64,000 bases of DNA, from the NCBI GenBank assembly GCA_003151955.1, contig PLZB01000024.1:1-64000 (forward strand). The letters run 5' to 3'. Of the stretch, positions 7,651-15,010 are shown piece by piece. The notes under the pieces were generated by a model that was given only the letters and a program-made list of their open reading frames with translations, was not told the origin of the DNA and searched no databases. The stretch comes from Acidimicrobiaceae bacterium (GTDB lineage: Bacteria > Actinomycetota > Acidimicrobiia > Acidimicrobiales > UBA8190). The translations under genes and the position numbers were made by a program. Every line of letters starts with the position of its first letter. Position 1 is the stretch's first letter.

Positions 7651-9024
7651 CTACGTCGACGACGTCCGGGCCTGATCGTCCACGGCCCAGATCCGGCGGG
7701 GACCGGGGACGCCCTTGAGGGTGTGCTCGCCCCGGTCGGCGAATTCGATCCCGGACCCCTCGACGAGGTCGACGACGGTGTTGGAGACGAGGACCTCGCC
7801 GGCCCACGCCGCGGCGGCCACCCGGGCCGCCACGTGGACGGCGATGCCGCCGACGTCGTCCCCCAGGCGCTCGATCTCCCCGGCGTGGAGCCCGGCCCGG
7901 AGGGCGATGCCCAGGTGGGAGGCCTGCCGACCCAGGGCCAGGGCGCAGCGGATGGCCCGGGCCGGGCTGTCGAAGGTGGCCAGGGCCCCGTCGCCGGTGT
8001 CCTTCACGAAGGTTCCGCCGAAGCGGTCGAGCTGGCGGCGGACGAGGGCGTCGTGGTCGAGGAGGACCTCGGTCCAGCGGCGGTCGCCGAGACGGGCGGC
8101 GGTGGCGGTGGAGTCGACGATGTCGGTGAAGAGGACGGTGGCGAGGACCCGGTCCGGCCCTGGCCGGTAGCGGTCGCCGGTGACGAACTCCTGGATCTCG
8201 TCGAGGAGGGCGTCGGTGTCGCCGACGAAGGGGACGACGTCGGCGCCGGGGAGGAGGACGAATCGGGCTCCGGGGATCCGGTCGGCGACGTAGCGGCCGT
8301 GGTCGACGCTCGGGACCCGGGCGTCCCGGCGGTGGAGAACCAGGGTGGGGGCGGCCACCTCGGGGAGGAGGTGGCGAAGGTCGGCCTGGGCGGTGAGGGC
8401 CCCGAGGACGGCGGCGGCGGCGGGCCCGGCCCCCCGTTTCGAGGCCCGGGCCCACCAGCGCCTGAAGTCGGGGTCGTCGGCGGCAGCGGGGGCGAAGAGG
8501 CGGAGGTCGCTCAGCACCTCGCTCCCCTCCCCGGGGCGGTCGGGGTCGAGGCCGGCCCGGAACTCCTCGACCAGGGCCCGGGGAACGCCGATGGCGTAGT
8601 CGTCGGCCTCGAGGTAGCGGGCCGAGGGGTTGACCAGGACGAGGGAGCCGGTCCGGTCGGGATGGTGGGCGGCCAGGAGGAGGGCGGCGAGAGCGGAGCC
8701 GGAGGAGGCCAGGAGGGCGGCCCGGGTGGAGCCGACGGCGTCCATGACGGCCAGGGCGTCCTCGACCCAGGTCTCGAAGGTGAGCTCGGCCAGGTCGGTG
8801 GGGGCGTCGGAGAGCCCGATCCCGGCCGGGTCGAACCGGATGAGCCGGGCGAAGCCGGCCAACCGCTCGGTGTAGCGGCGCCAGCGGGGCTCGTCGGCGG
8901 CCTCGTCGACGGAGATGAAGGTCCCCGTCCCGAGCTCGAGGATGTCGAGGTCACCCTGGCCCCAGACCTGGTAGCCGATGTGGAGGTCCCCCCGGCGGGC
9001 GTAGCGGGTCTCGGGGGTCTCCAT
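7651..9024 (-). CDS. Alpha/beta-hydrolase fused to class III adenylate cyclase
   Basis: This encodes 457 residues. Residues 1-280 form an alpha/beta-hydrolase domain: RFDPAGIGLSD, a nucleophile-elbow region ASSGS around 106-110, and a late VLHRRDARVP segment carrying the usual acid. Residues 291-450 form a class III cyclase catalytic domain: metal-binding Asp301 in LFTDIVDST and Asp345 in KDTGDG, with Lys341 in the adenine-specifying place, so ATP is the likely substrate. The elbow is not a clean GxSxG because Ala and Ser replace the flanking glycines; hydrolase activity is doubtful and the domain may be a sensor. Similar fusions are common in actinobacteria. It lies 37 bp downstream of the yceI-like gene on the same strand, so co-transcription is likely. 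No membrane segment is seen. Confidence 0.88.
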   Translation of the reverse strand: METPETRYARRGDLHIGYQVWGQGDLDILELGTGTFISVDEAADEPRWRRYTERLAGFARLIRFDPAGIGLSDAPTDLAELTFETWVEDALAVMDAVGSTRAALLASSGSALAALLLAAHHPDRTGSLVLVNPSARYLEADDYAIGVPRALVEEFRAGLDPDRPGEGSEVLSDLRLFAPAAADDPDFRRWWARASKRGAGPAAAAVLGALTAQADLRHLLPEVAAPTLVLHRRDARVPSVDHGRYVADRIPGARFVLLPGADVVPFVGDTDALLDEIQEFVTGDRYRPGPDRVLATVLFTDIVDSTATAARLGDRRWTEVLLDHDALVRRQLDRFGGTFVKDTGDGALATFDSPARAIRCALALGRQASHLGIALRAGLHAGEIERLGDDVGGIAVHVAARVAAAAWAGEVLVSNTVVDLVEGSGIEFADRGEHTLKGVPGPRRIWAVDDQARTSST

Positions 9025-9061
9025 CGGGGAAGTCTGCCGCAGACCGGCGGGATCGGTTCGG

Positions 9062-9574
9062 TCAATCCGGGGTGGTGGCCAGGATCTCGACCCGGACCCG
9101 GACCTCGGGGTCGACCCTCAGGAGGAGGACCCGGGGGGGTTCCATCCCGAAGTGGCGGACGTCGAACCTGGAGGACCCGGCCAGGGTGACGGTTCGGTCG
9201 TCGAGGGCCCCGATGGTCATGGTGTCCCGGTGGGGCCGGGAGACGCCCCGAAAGCTGACCACGCCCGAGACCAGGTAGGACCCCTCCTCCCCGGATGGCT
9301 CCAGGGCCTGGAGGACGCCGTCGATGGTCGGGTGGCGGCGGACGTCGATCCGCTTGAGGAGCTCCCGATCCTCCAACGGGTGGCCGGAGGTCAGCCGGCG
9401 GACGGGGAGGGAGAGCTCCCCTGTGACAGCCGCCCTCAGGTCGACCCGGCCGGACGGGTCGAGCTCGAGGTCGACGAAGCCCTCCAGGCCGGCGGTGCCG
9501 GTGTGGATGGGGTGGAGGCTGGAGGTGGCCTCGATCCAGACCCGTGACCGCTCGGGGTCGATGGTGTAGCGCAT
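9062..9574 (-). CDS. YceI-family lipid-binding-like protein
   Basis: This encodes 170 residues with the YceI lipocalin-like pattern: MRYTIDPERSRVWIEATSSLHPIH at the start in the place of the family's YxIDxxHSxVxFxxxH motif, a central HPLEDRELLKRIDVRRHPTI, and alternating strands to the end. YceI proteins bind polyisoprenoid or amphiphilic ligands and are often periplasmic, but no signal peptide is visible here, so this copy may be cytoplasmic. The start follows a structured intergenic stretch with a hairpin at 9628-9663. It is transcribed toward the cyclase gene 37 bp downstream. The ligand is unknown. Confidence 0.82.
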   Translation of the reverse strand: MRYTIDPERSRVWIEATSSLHPIHTGTAGLEGFVDLELDPSGRVDLRAAVTGELSLPVRRLTSGHPLEDRELLKRIDVRRHPTIDGVLQALEPSGEEGSYLVSGVVSFRGVSRPHRDTMTIGALDDRTVTLAGSSRFDVRHFGMEPPRVLLLRVDPEVRVRVEILATTPD

Positions 9575-9627
9575 CGGGCACCAGTCTGGCCCGGGACCCC
9601 TGGGGCCGGTTCACAGGGGACGGCGAA

Positions 9628-9663
9628 AGGCGCCCGTCCCACGATCGGGGGGACCGGGCGCCT
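9628..9663. terminator. Strong hairpin, probable intrinsic terminator
   Basis: AGGCGCCCG plus TCCC pair with GGGA plus CGGGCGCCT, giving 13 bp with one bulged base. On the minus strand it is followed by TTTCGCC, on the plus strand by TCTTCTTCC. The lack of an upstream plus-strand gene and the position 54 bp before the yceI-like start favour action on a minus-strand transcript entering from 9669-9838, either as the 3' end of a small RNA or as an attenuator. Function is inferred. Confidence 0.5.
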
Positions 9664-9668
9664 CTTCT

Positions 9669-9838
9669 TCCTGTTGCCCGCGGCGAGCGCCGGGGTTCTT
9701 TCGGGCGCTGCAACCCGGTGGAGCCCAAGGGCTCCTCCTCGGCCGGAGGACCCGGGGCCTACCCAACCAGCGAACTGGCCGTTCCCGGGGTACAACACCA
9801 CCGGAGGCCCCTTTCGTCCCGCTGGGAGAGCTTTCCCA
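9669..9838 (-). ncRNA. Candidate structured RNA or leader, class unknown
   Basis: No convincing ORF lies in 9575-9910. Read on the minus strand the segment folds into several stems: TGGGA/TCCCA (9838-9823), an outer CCGGTGG/CCACCGG pairing (9804-9798 with 9721-9715), CCAG-TTCG-CTGG (9778-9767), TCCTC/GAGGA (9750-9736), a small AGCC/GGCT stem (9733-9722) and AGCGCC/GGCGCT (9709-9686), followed by the terminator-like hairpin at 9663-9628. The UUCG tetraloop and the T-run favour the minus strand. I could not match it to 6S RNA, RNase P RNA, tmRNA or a known riboswitch. A plus-strand leader for the M50 protease gene at 9911 is the alternative. Confidence 0.3.
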
Positions 9839-9910
9839 CCCTGGTGACCTTCGGCTCTGGCCGGCCCGACCCGGGGGCCGGAGGATGGAGACAGGAACCA
9901 AGGAGGACCG

Positions 9911-10720
9911 GTGACCACCATCCACCGGGAGGACCACGAGGGCCGGGACCGGCAGCACCGGGACCGGACCCCGGTCGTCGGGCCGAACCCCCCGTCGGCC
10001 GGCCAGGCCGGCAGCGTCACCGTGGGCCGGGTGGCCGGGATCCCGATCCGGGTGCACTGGACCTTCCTCCTGCTGATCAGCCTCATCGTGGTCGGCGGCG
10101 GGAACGCCGGCCCGGGGGCGATCGCCCTGGGGATCCTCTGGATCGTGGCCCTCTTCGGATTCGTGGTGGCCCACGAGGTCTCCCACTGCCTGATGGCCCG
10201 GCGCCGGGGCGGCGTCGTCGCCGACATCCTGCTCCTCCCCATCGGTGGGGTGTCCCGGATGACGATCATGCCGGAGGCTCCCGCCGACGAGCTGGCCGTG
10301 GCCCTGGTGGGCCCGGTGACGAGCCTCGTCATCGGGATCGGCCTGCTCGGGACGGGGATCCTGACCGGGGTCGGGATCTGGCCCCCCACCCTCTTCGCCG
10401 GGAGCTGGCTGGTCCGGCTGGGATGGCTGAACCTCGTCCTGGGAGGCTTCAACCTCGTCCCCGCCCTCCCCATGGACGGCGGCCGGGTCCTCCGGGCCGC
10501 CCTCACCGCGCGGCGGGGCCGGCTCGAGGCCACGGTGCTGGTGTGCCGGATCGCCCGGGTGGTCGCCTTCGCCCTGGTGGCGGTGGGCTTCCTCTACGAC
10601 TTCTGGCTCGTCCTCATCGGGCTGTTCGTCCTCCTGGGGGCGGCCGCCGAGGAGGCGGCGGCCCGCCAGGCCGCTCCCCCGCCGCCTTCGCCCCAGGCCG
10701 CTCCCCCGCCGCCCCGGTGA
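9911..10720 (+). CDS. Site-2 protease (M50 family) intramembrane metallopeptidase
   Basis: This encodes 269 residues from a GTG with AAGGAGG upstream. Zinc site: HEVSH at 88-92 inside a transmembrane helix, and the third ligand Asp189 in NLVPALPMDGGR. There are hydrophobic helices at about 50-65, 70-90, 128-150, 162-182 and 208-240, then a Pro-rich cytoplasmic tail (QAAPPPPSPQAAPPPPR). No PDZ or CBS domain is visible, so it belongs to the compact group of M50 proteases such as archaeal S2P or SpoIVFB relatives. By family it cleaves transmembrane substrates such as anti-sigma factors; none is encoded beside it. Its stop overlaps the next start (GTGA), so the two genes are coupled. Confidence 0.92.
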   Translation: MTTIHREDHEGRDRQHRDRTPVVGPNPPSAGQAGSVTVGRVAGIPIRVHWTFLLLISLIVVGGGNAGPGAIALGILWIVALFGFVVAHEVSHCLMARRRGGVVADILLLPIGGVSRMTIMPEAPADELAVALVGPVTSLVIGIGLLGTGILTGVGIWPPTLFAGSWLVRLGWLNLVLGGFNLVPALPMDGGRVLRAALTARRGRLEATVLVCRIARVVAFALVAVGFLYDFWLVLIGLFVLLGAAAEEAAARQAAPPPPSPQAAPPPPR

Positions 10721-12003
10721 CAACCGGGACCGCAGGCTGGCCGTTCGCGGCCGTGCGGGAGACGCACACCGGGGTGGTCTTCTTCGTGGGGGACCGGGCC
10801 TACAAGCTGAAGAAGCCGGTCCACTACGGCTTCGTCGACTTCCGGAGCCGGGAGGCCCGGCTGGCGGCCTGCCGACGGGAGGTCGAGCTGAACCGGCGGC
10901 TGGCGCCGGACGTCTACCTGGGAGTGGCCGACGTCCTCGACGCCGGGGGGCGGGCCTGCGACCACCTGGTGGTCATGCGGCGGCTCCCCGAGGACCGTCG
11001 GCTGGCCGACCTGGTGGCGGCCGGGGCCCCGGTGGAGGCGGAGCTCGGCCGCCTGGCCCGGCTCCTGGCGGAGTTCCACGCCGGGGCAGACCGGTCGGCC
11101 CGGGCGGACGAGGCGGCCGGGTCTGAGGCCCTGACCCGCCGATGGGCGGCCAACTCCGCCGAGATGGCCCGGCTGGTGGGGCCGGTCTTCGACGCCGGGG
11201 TCGTCGACCGGGTCGACAGGCTGGCCCGGCGCTACCTGGCCGGACGGGGCCCCCTCTTCGGGGACCGGGTGGCGGCCGGCCGGGCCTGCGACGGTCACGG
11301 AGACCTCCTGGCCGAGGACATCTTCTGCCTGGAGGACGGCCCAAGGGTCCTCGACTGCCTGGAGTTCGACGACGGCCTCCGGCTGGGAGACGTCCTCGCC
11401 GACGTGGCCTTCCTGGCCATGGACCTCGAGCGGCTGGGCCGGCCCGAGCTCGCCTACCGGCACCCGGCTGCGGTGGACAGCCTGGTCCTCGTCAACTCCA
11501 TCGGGAGCTCGACCTGGAGTGGCAGCGGGACCACCTTGCGGACGATGTCCCAGCGGCCCCTCTGGGACTGGGGGCTCCACTTCCCAGCCGCCCTCTGGCC
11601 CCTCCGGCAGGCCCGGAAGGTCCTCCCCGTGATCGTCTCGGAGGCGGTCGGGAACATGGCCCGGCACCCCCTGACCTTCCTGAAGGTGGCCGACATCGCC
11701 CGGCGGGCCGATCTGACCGATGCTCTCGACGCCCTGAAGTGGCGCCGGCTCCCCGTGGCCGTCTTCTGGGGGAAACGGGACCAGGTCATCACCCGGGACT
11801 CGTTCGAGCAGATGTGCCGGACCCTCGGGAACCCGACGGCAGTCACCGTGGACGGCTCCCACGGCTGGATGATCGCCGACCCGGAGGCCTTCGGGGAGGT
11901 CATGACCAACGTCCTGGCTGTGGTGGCCGAGGCGGGAGGAGCGGTGGGCGAGCTGCCTACGCTGGCCGTCCCTCTCCACGGACGGCTGGCGGCGACCGGC
12001 TGA
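10717..12003 (+). CDS. Chimeric ORF: aminoglycoside-phosphotransferase-like N-half joined to alpha/beta-hydrolase C-half
   Basis: The GTG at 10717 overlaps the upstream stop; 428 residues. Residues 1-248 resemble the phosphotransferase half of COG2187-type proteins: DRAYKLKKPV near residue 30, catalytic DGHGDLLAEDIF near 190-202, and LDCLEFDDGLRLGDVLADVAFLAMDLERLG. At about 11458-11465 the sequence changes to the C-terminal half of an alpha/beta hydrolase: HPAAVDSLVLVNSIGSS, a cap region, VAVFWGKRDQVI with the acid, and GSHGWMIADPEAF with the His. The hydrolase nucleophile half and the usual kinase C-terminus with its P-loop are both absent. An in-frame deletion joining two neighbouring genes, or an assembly join, explains this best. 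Activity of either half is uncertain. Confidence 0.8.
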   Translation: MTTGTAGWPFAAVRETHTGVVFFVGDRAYKLKKPVHYGFVDFRSREARLAACRREVELNRRLAPDVYLGVADVLDAGGRACDHLVVMRRLPEDRRLADLVAAGAPVEAELGRLARLLAEFHAGADRSARADEAAGSEALTRRWAANSAEMARLVGPVFDAGVVDRVDRLARRYLAGRGPLFGDRVAAGRACDGHGDLLAEDIFCLEDGPRVLDCLEFDDGLRLGDVLADVAFLAMDLERLGRPELAYRHPAAVDSLVLVNSIGSSTWSGSGTTLRTMSQRPLWDWGLHFPAALWPLRQARKVLPVIVSEAVGNMARHPLTFLKVADIARRADLTDALDALKWRRLPVAVFWGKRDQVITRDSFEQMCRTLGNPTAVTVDGSHGWMIADPEAFGEVMTNVLAVVAEAGGAVGELPTLAVPLHGRLAATG

Positions 12004-12022
12004 GGCCGGGAGCGCCGGAGGT

Positions 12023-12862
12023 TCAGCGCCGACGAAGACCGAGGCCGAAGCGGCGGGGCTTCTCGACGACCAGGCCGATCGAGGTGGCCTCGAAGCGGTC
12101 GTAGGTGGTCCGGAGATGGGTGTCGGTGTAGGGGGGGACGTCGACGTGGCGGTCGGCGGGGAGCTCCCCGGAGGTGAAGTCGCAGTAGATCCGGTATCCC
12201 TCCCGGCGGAGCCGGTTCACGAGCGCCTCGATGTCCCGCCGGCGGTAGAGGACGGTGGGCCCGGACTCGACGGTCTCGTCGTCGGAGGAGGCGTTGAACT
12301 CTGTGGTGTGGACGGCGACGCCGCCAGGGGCGAGGCAGTCCATCTGGTTGACGACGAAGTCGAGACCGGCCTCGATCGTGCCGAGGTGCTCGAAGGAGCA
12401 GGAGGACCAGGAGAAGTCGAAGCCCCGGAGGTCAGCGGGAATGTCGTTCATGTCGACGTCCCGGTAGGAGACCCGGGCGGCCAGGAGGTCGGGGTCGCAG
12501 AGGCCGGGCTGCTGGAGACCCTCGAGGGCCCCGGCGTACTCTCCCCCGTCCCGGGCCCAGCCCGAGGCCACCGCCTGCTCAGGGGCCTGGTCGGTGGCGA
12601 GCACGGTGCAGCCCAGCCCGGCGAAGAGGGCGATCAGGGGCTCGGCCCCGACCCCGAAGCCGATCCCGTGGCGTCCGGGCCGGAGCATCTTGCGCTGGCC
12701 CAGGGCCTCACAGATGAAGAGCCACTCCCACATCTTGCGGTGGACGATGTAGGGCTTGGGATCGGTGCCGTCGGGATCCCAGACGGGCCGGATCCGGTCG
12801 GACCAGGCCAGGAAGGCCGGGGAGACGAGGGTCTCGTAGCGGCAGAGCTGGGAGACGAGCAC
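12023..12862 (-). CDS. SAM-dependent methyltransferase
   Basis: The start chosen is the GTG at 12862, which has GGAGGGGG nine bases upstream; a GTG at 12910 would add 16 residues, and longer readings run into the promoter region of the divergent gene. The product is 279 residues. Class I motif I is GIGFGVGAE (66-74), followed by LATDQAPEQA as the acidic post-I segment and a FSWSSCSFEHLG...MDCLAPGG region typical of methyltransferases acting in sugar or natural-product modification. The substrate is not inferable. It is divergent from the exported repeat protein at 13018, so a surface-glycan role would be speculation. Confidence 0.82.
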   Translation of the reverse strand: MLVSQLCRYETLVSPAFLAWSDRIRPVWDPDGTDPKPYIVHRKMWEWLFICEALGQRKMLRPGRHGIGFGVGAEPLIALFAGLGCTVLATDQAPEQAVASGWARDGGEYAGALEGLQQPGLCDPDLLAARVSYRDVDMNDIPADLRGFDFSWSSCSFEHLGTIEAGLDFVVNQMDCLAPGGVAVHTTEFNASSDDETVESGPTVLYRRRDIEALVNRLRREGYRIYCDFTSGELPADRHVDVPPYTDTHLRTTYDRFEATSIGLVVEKPRRFGLGLRRR

Positions 12863-13017
12863 CGGGCCCGACCCCCTCCCGCCGGCGGCGGCGCCCTTCG
12901 TCCCCTCCACAGCCGAATCGTAACGGACGGGCGGCGGGGCCCGGGACCTCCGGTTCGGGGCCGGTTGGCCGGGTTGGTAGCCTGCCCCCACCATCGGGCG
13001 GCTGAAGGGCGGGGACC

Positions 13018-14994
13018 ATGCGGATGTCGAGGTTGCGCCTGACCGCCGTCGTCGGAGGAACCGGCGCCCTCCTGGCCGGGCCAGGGGCCGGGGCGGCGCC
13101 CGCTCCCCGGACCCCGGTGCCGGCCGCCCCCATCGTGACGGTGGCTCCGGTGACGCCACCGGCGGGGGCGTTCATGGCCGGTGCGGCCTGCGCCCCGGGT
13201 GGACCGTGCTTCTCGGTCGGGTCAGCCGCCAACGGGAACGCCTTCAGCGACGTGATCGCCCAGGAGTCCGGGGGGAGCTGGCAGATCGACACCGACCTCG
13301 GTCCCCAGCCGGGCGGGACGACGGCGACCTTCCTGAACAACGCCGGGTGCGCCTCGGCCACGGACTGCTGGGCGGTGGGCGCGACGGGAACGGACGGGGT
13401 GAACGGCGTGACGCCGACGGCCGGCTACATCACCCACTGGAACGGGAGCACCTGGTCGTCAGTGCCGAGTCCCACGCCGGGAGGGGTCACCACCGCCGCC
13501 CTCAACGAGGTCTCCTGTGCCTCCACCACCTTCTGTCTGGCCGTCGGGGCCACCACCACCGGGACGGGGAACAGCGCCGTCGTCAACCTGTTCGCCGAGG
13601 AGTGGCTGGGGTCGAGCTGGGTCCTCACCACGGGCACCCCGACAACGGCCAACTACGGATTCGGCGCCGTCTCCTGCCCGGCCGTGGACGAGTGCTGGAC
13701 GGCCGCCACCGACAACACGGGCTCCACCGACCTCTTCTACCAGTGGAACGGCACCAGCTGGACGGCCGGGGCTGGGACCCTGCGCGAATTCCACGGGGGG
13801 CGGATGGTCGTGAACGACCTGAAGTGCCTGACGACGACGGTGTGCGAGGTCGTCGGTGACGAGCAGCCCCCGAGCGAGGCCGACCACGCCTTCACCTCCC
13901 AGCTGACCGGGGCCGACGTCCCGGCCACGACCCAACTAGCCCCGGTGGCGGTGCTCCCCGATCCCGACTTCGACCAGTACACCGGCCTCATCGCCGTGTC
14001 CTGCCCCAGCACCGATGAGTGCTGGGCCGACGGCTACGCCGCCGAGGGGGGGACGAACATCCAGCAGTCCCTGGTAGCCCACTGGAACGGGTCGACTTGG
14101 AGCACCGTCCCGGCCCAGAGCCCCCCCGGGGCGTTCCTCCAGGCTGCCGCCTGCAGCGGGCCGGGCGCCTGCATCTTCGGCGGGGGCCAGGGCCAGGATG
14201 CGGCCACCTTCGGGCCGCTCCTGGAGGAGACGACCACAGCCCGGAACCCCCAGGGGGCGGGGACCTGGATGGTGGCCTCCGACGGGGGCATCTTCGCCTT
14301 CGGGGCCGCCCCCTTCCAGGGGTCCATGGGGGGCCGACCCCTCAACCGGCCCATCGTCGCGATGGCGGCCGACCCGGCCACGGGGGGCTACTGGGAGCTG
14401 GCCTCCGACGGGGGCATCTTCGCCTTCAACGCCCCCTTCTACGGCTCGATGGGGGGCCAGTCCCTCAACCAGCCCATCGTGGGAATGGCGGCCACCCCCG
14501 ACGGCGGGGGCTACTGGGAGGTGGCCTCCGACGGGGGGATCTTCGCCTTCGGGGACGCCGCCTTCTTCGGCTCGATGGGGGGCGCCACCCTGAACCAGCC
14601 CGTAGTGGCCATGCTGTCGAGCGGCGACGGCCACGGCTACGAGCTGGTGGCCTCCGACGGCGGGATCTTCGCCTTCGGGGACACCAACTTCTACGGGTCG
14701 ATGGGCGGCCAGCACCTCAACCGGTCCATCGTGGGGATGGCCGCCGACCCGGCCACCGGCGGCTACTGGATGGTGGCCTCCGACGGGGGGATCTTCGCCT
14801 TCAACGCCCCCTTCTCTGGCTCGACCGGTGGCATGGCCCTGAACCGGCCCATCGTCGGGATGGCCGCCGACCCGGCCACCGGGGGGTACTGGCTGGTGGC
14901 CTCCGACGGGGGGATCTTCGCCTACAACGCCCCCTTCTACGGCTCGATGGGCGGGAGGCCCCTCAACCGGCCCATCGTCGGAATCGCCACCTGA
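13018..14994 (+). CDS. Exported protein with Cys-paired repeats and six C-terminal 42-residue repeats
   Basis: This encodes 658 residues from an ATG preceded by AAGGGCGGGG. A short signal peptide (MRMSRLRLTAVVGGTGALLAG.GAGA) is followed by a Pro/Ala-rich stretch. Residues about 55-390 hold imperfect repeats of the pattern C.S...C.AVG, each with a nearby Trp (AGCASATDCWAVG, VSCASTTFCLAVG, VSCPAVDECWTAA, ISCPSTDECWADG-type), suggesting a disulphide-stabilised beta-propeller-like fold. Residues about 416-658 are six units of WxVASDGGIFAF..A.F.GSMGG..LN.PIVGMA. The same unit ends the surface proteins at 27304-36179 and 51889-64000. Function is unknown; cell-surface placement is inferred from the signal peptide and repeats. 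Confidence 0.88.
   Translation: MRMSRLRLTAVVGGTGALLAGPGAGAAPAPRTPVPAAPIVTVAPVTPPAGAFMAGAACAPGGPCFSVGSAANGNAFSDVIAQESGGSWQIDTDLGPQPGGTTATFLNNAGCASATDCWAVGATGTDGVNGVTPTAGYITHWNGSTWSSVPSPTPGGVTTAALNEVSCASTTFCLAVGATTTGTGNSAVVNLFAEEWLGSSWVLTTGTPTTANYGFGAVSCPAVDECWTAATDNTGSTDLFYQWNGTSWTAGAGTLREFHGGRMVVNDLKCLTTTVCEVVGDEQPPSEADHAFTSQLTGADVPATTQLAPVAVLPDPDFDQYTGLIAVSCPSTDECWADGYAAEGGTNIQQSLVAHWNGSTWSTVPAQSPPGAFLQAAACSGPGACIFGGGQGQDAATFGPLLEETTTARNPQGAGTWMVASDGGIFAFGAAPFQGSMGGRPLNRPIVAMAADPATGGYWELASDGGIFAFNAPFYGSMGGQSLNQPIVGMAATPDGGGYWEVASDGGIFAFGDAAFFGSMGGATLNQPVVAMLSSGDGHGYELVASDGGIFAFGDTNFYGSMGGQHLNRSIVGMAADPATGGYWMVASDGGIFAFNAPFSGSTGGMALNRPIVGMAADPATGGYWLVASDGGIFAYNAPFYGSMGGRPLNRPIVGIAT
14261..14994 (+). 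repeat. Six tandem units of about 123-126 bp
   Basis: These encode the 41-42 residue units of the protein at 13018. Each unit contains a near-identical SDGGGGCATCTTCGCCT-like block and a GGSTCSATGGGGGGCC-like block. Variation between units is mostly at the flanking residues, consistent with duplication within the gene. Confidence 0.9.
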
Positions 14995-15010
14995 GGCACC
15001 GTCCCCGGAC

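Noticed and set aside
9669-9838. Assignment of the structured gap to 6S RNA, c-di-AMP or cobalamin riboswitch
   Set aside because: Core conserved bases of these classes could not be matched; only the presence of stable stems is supported.
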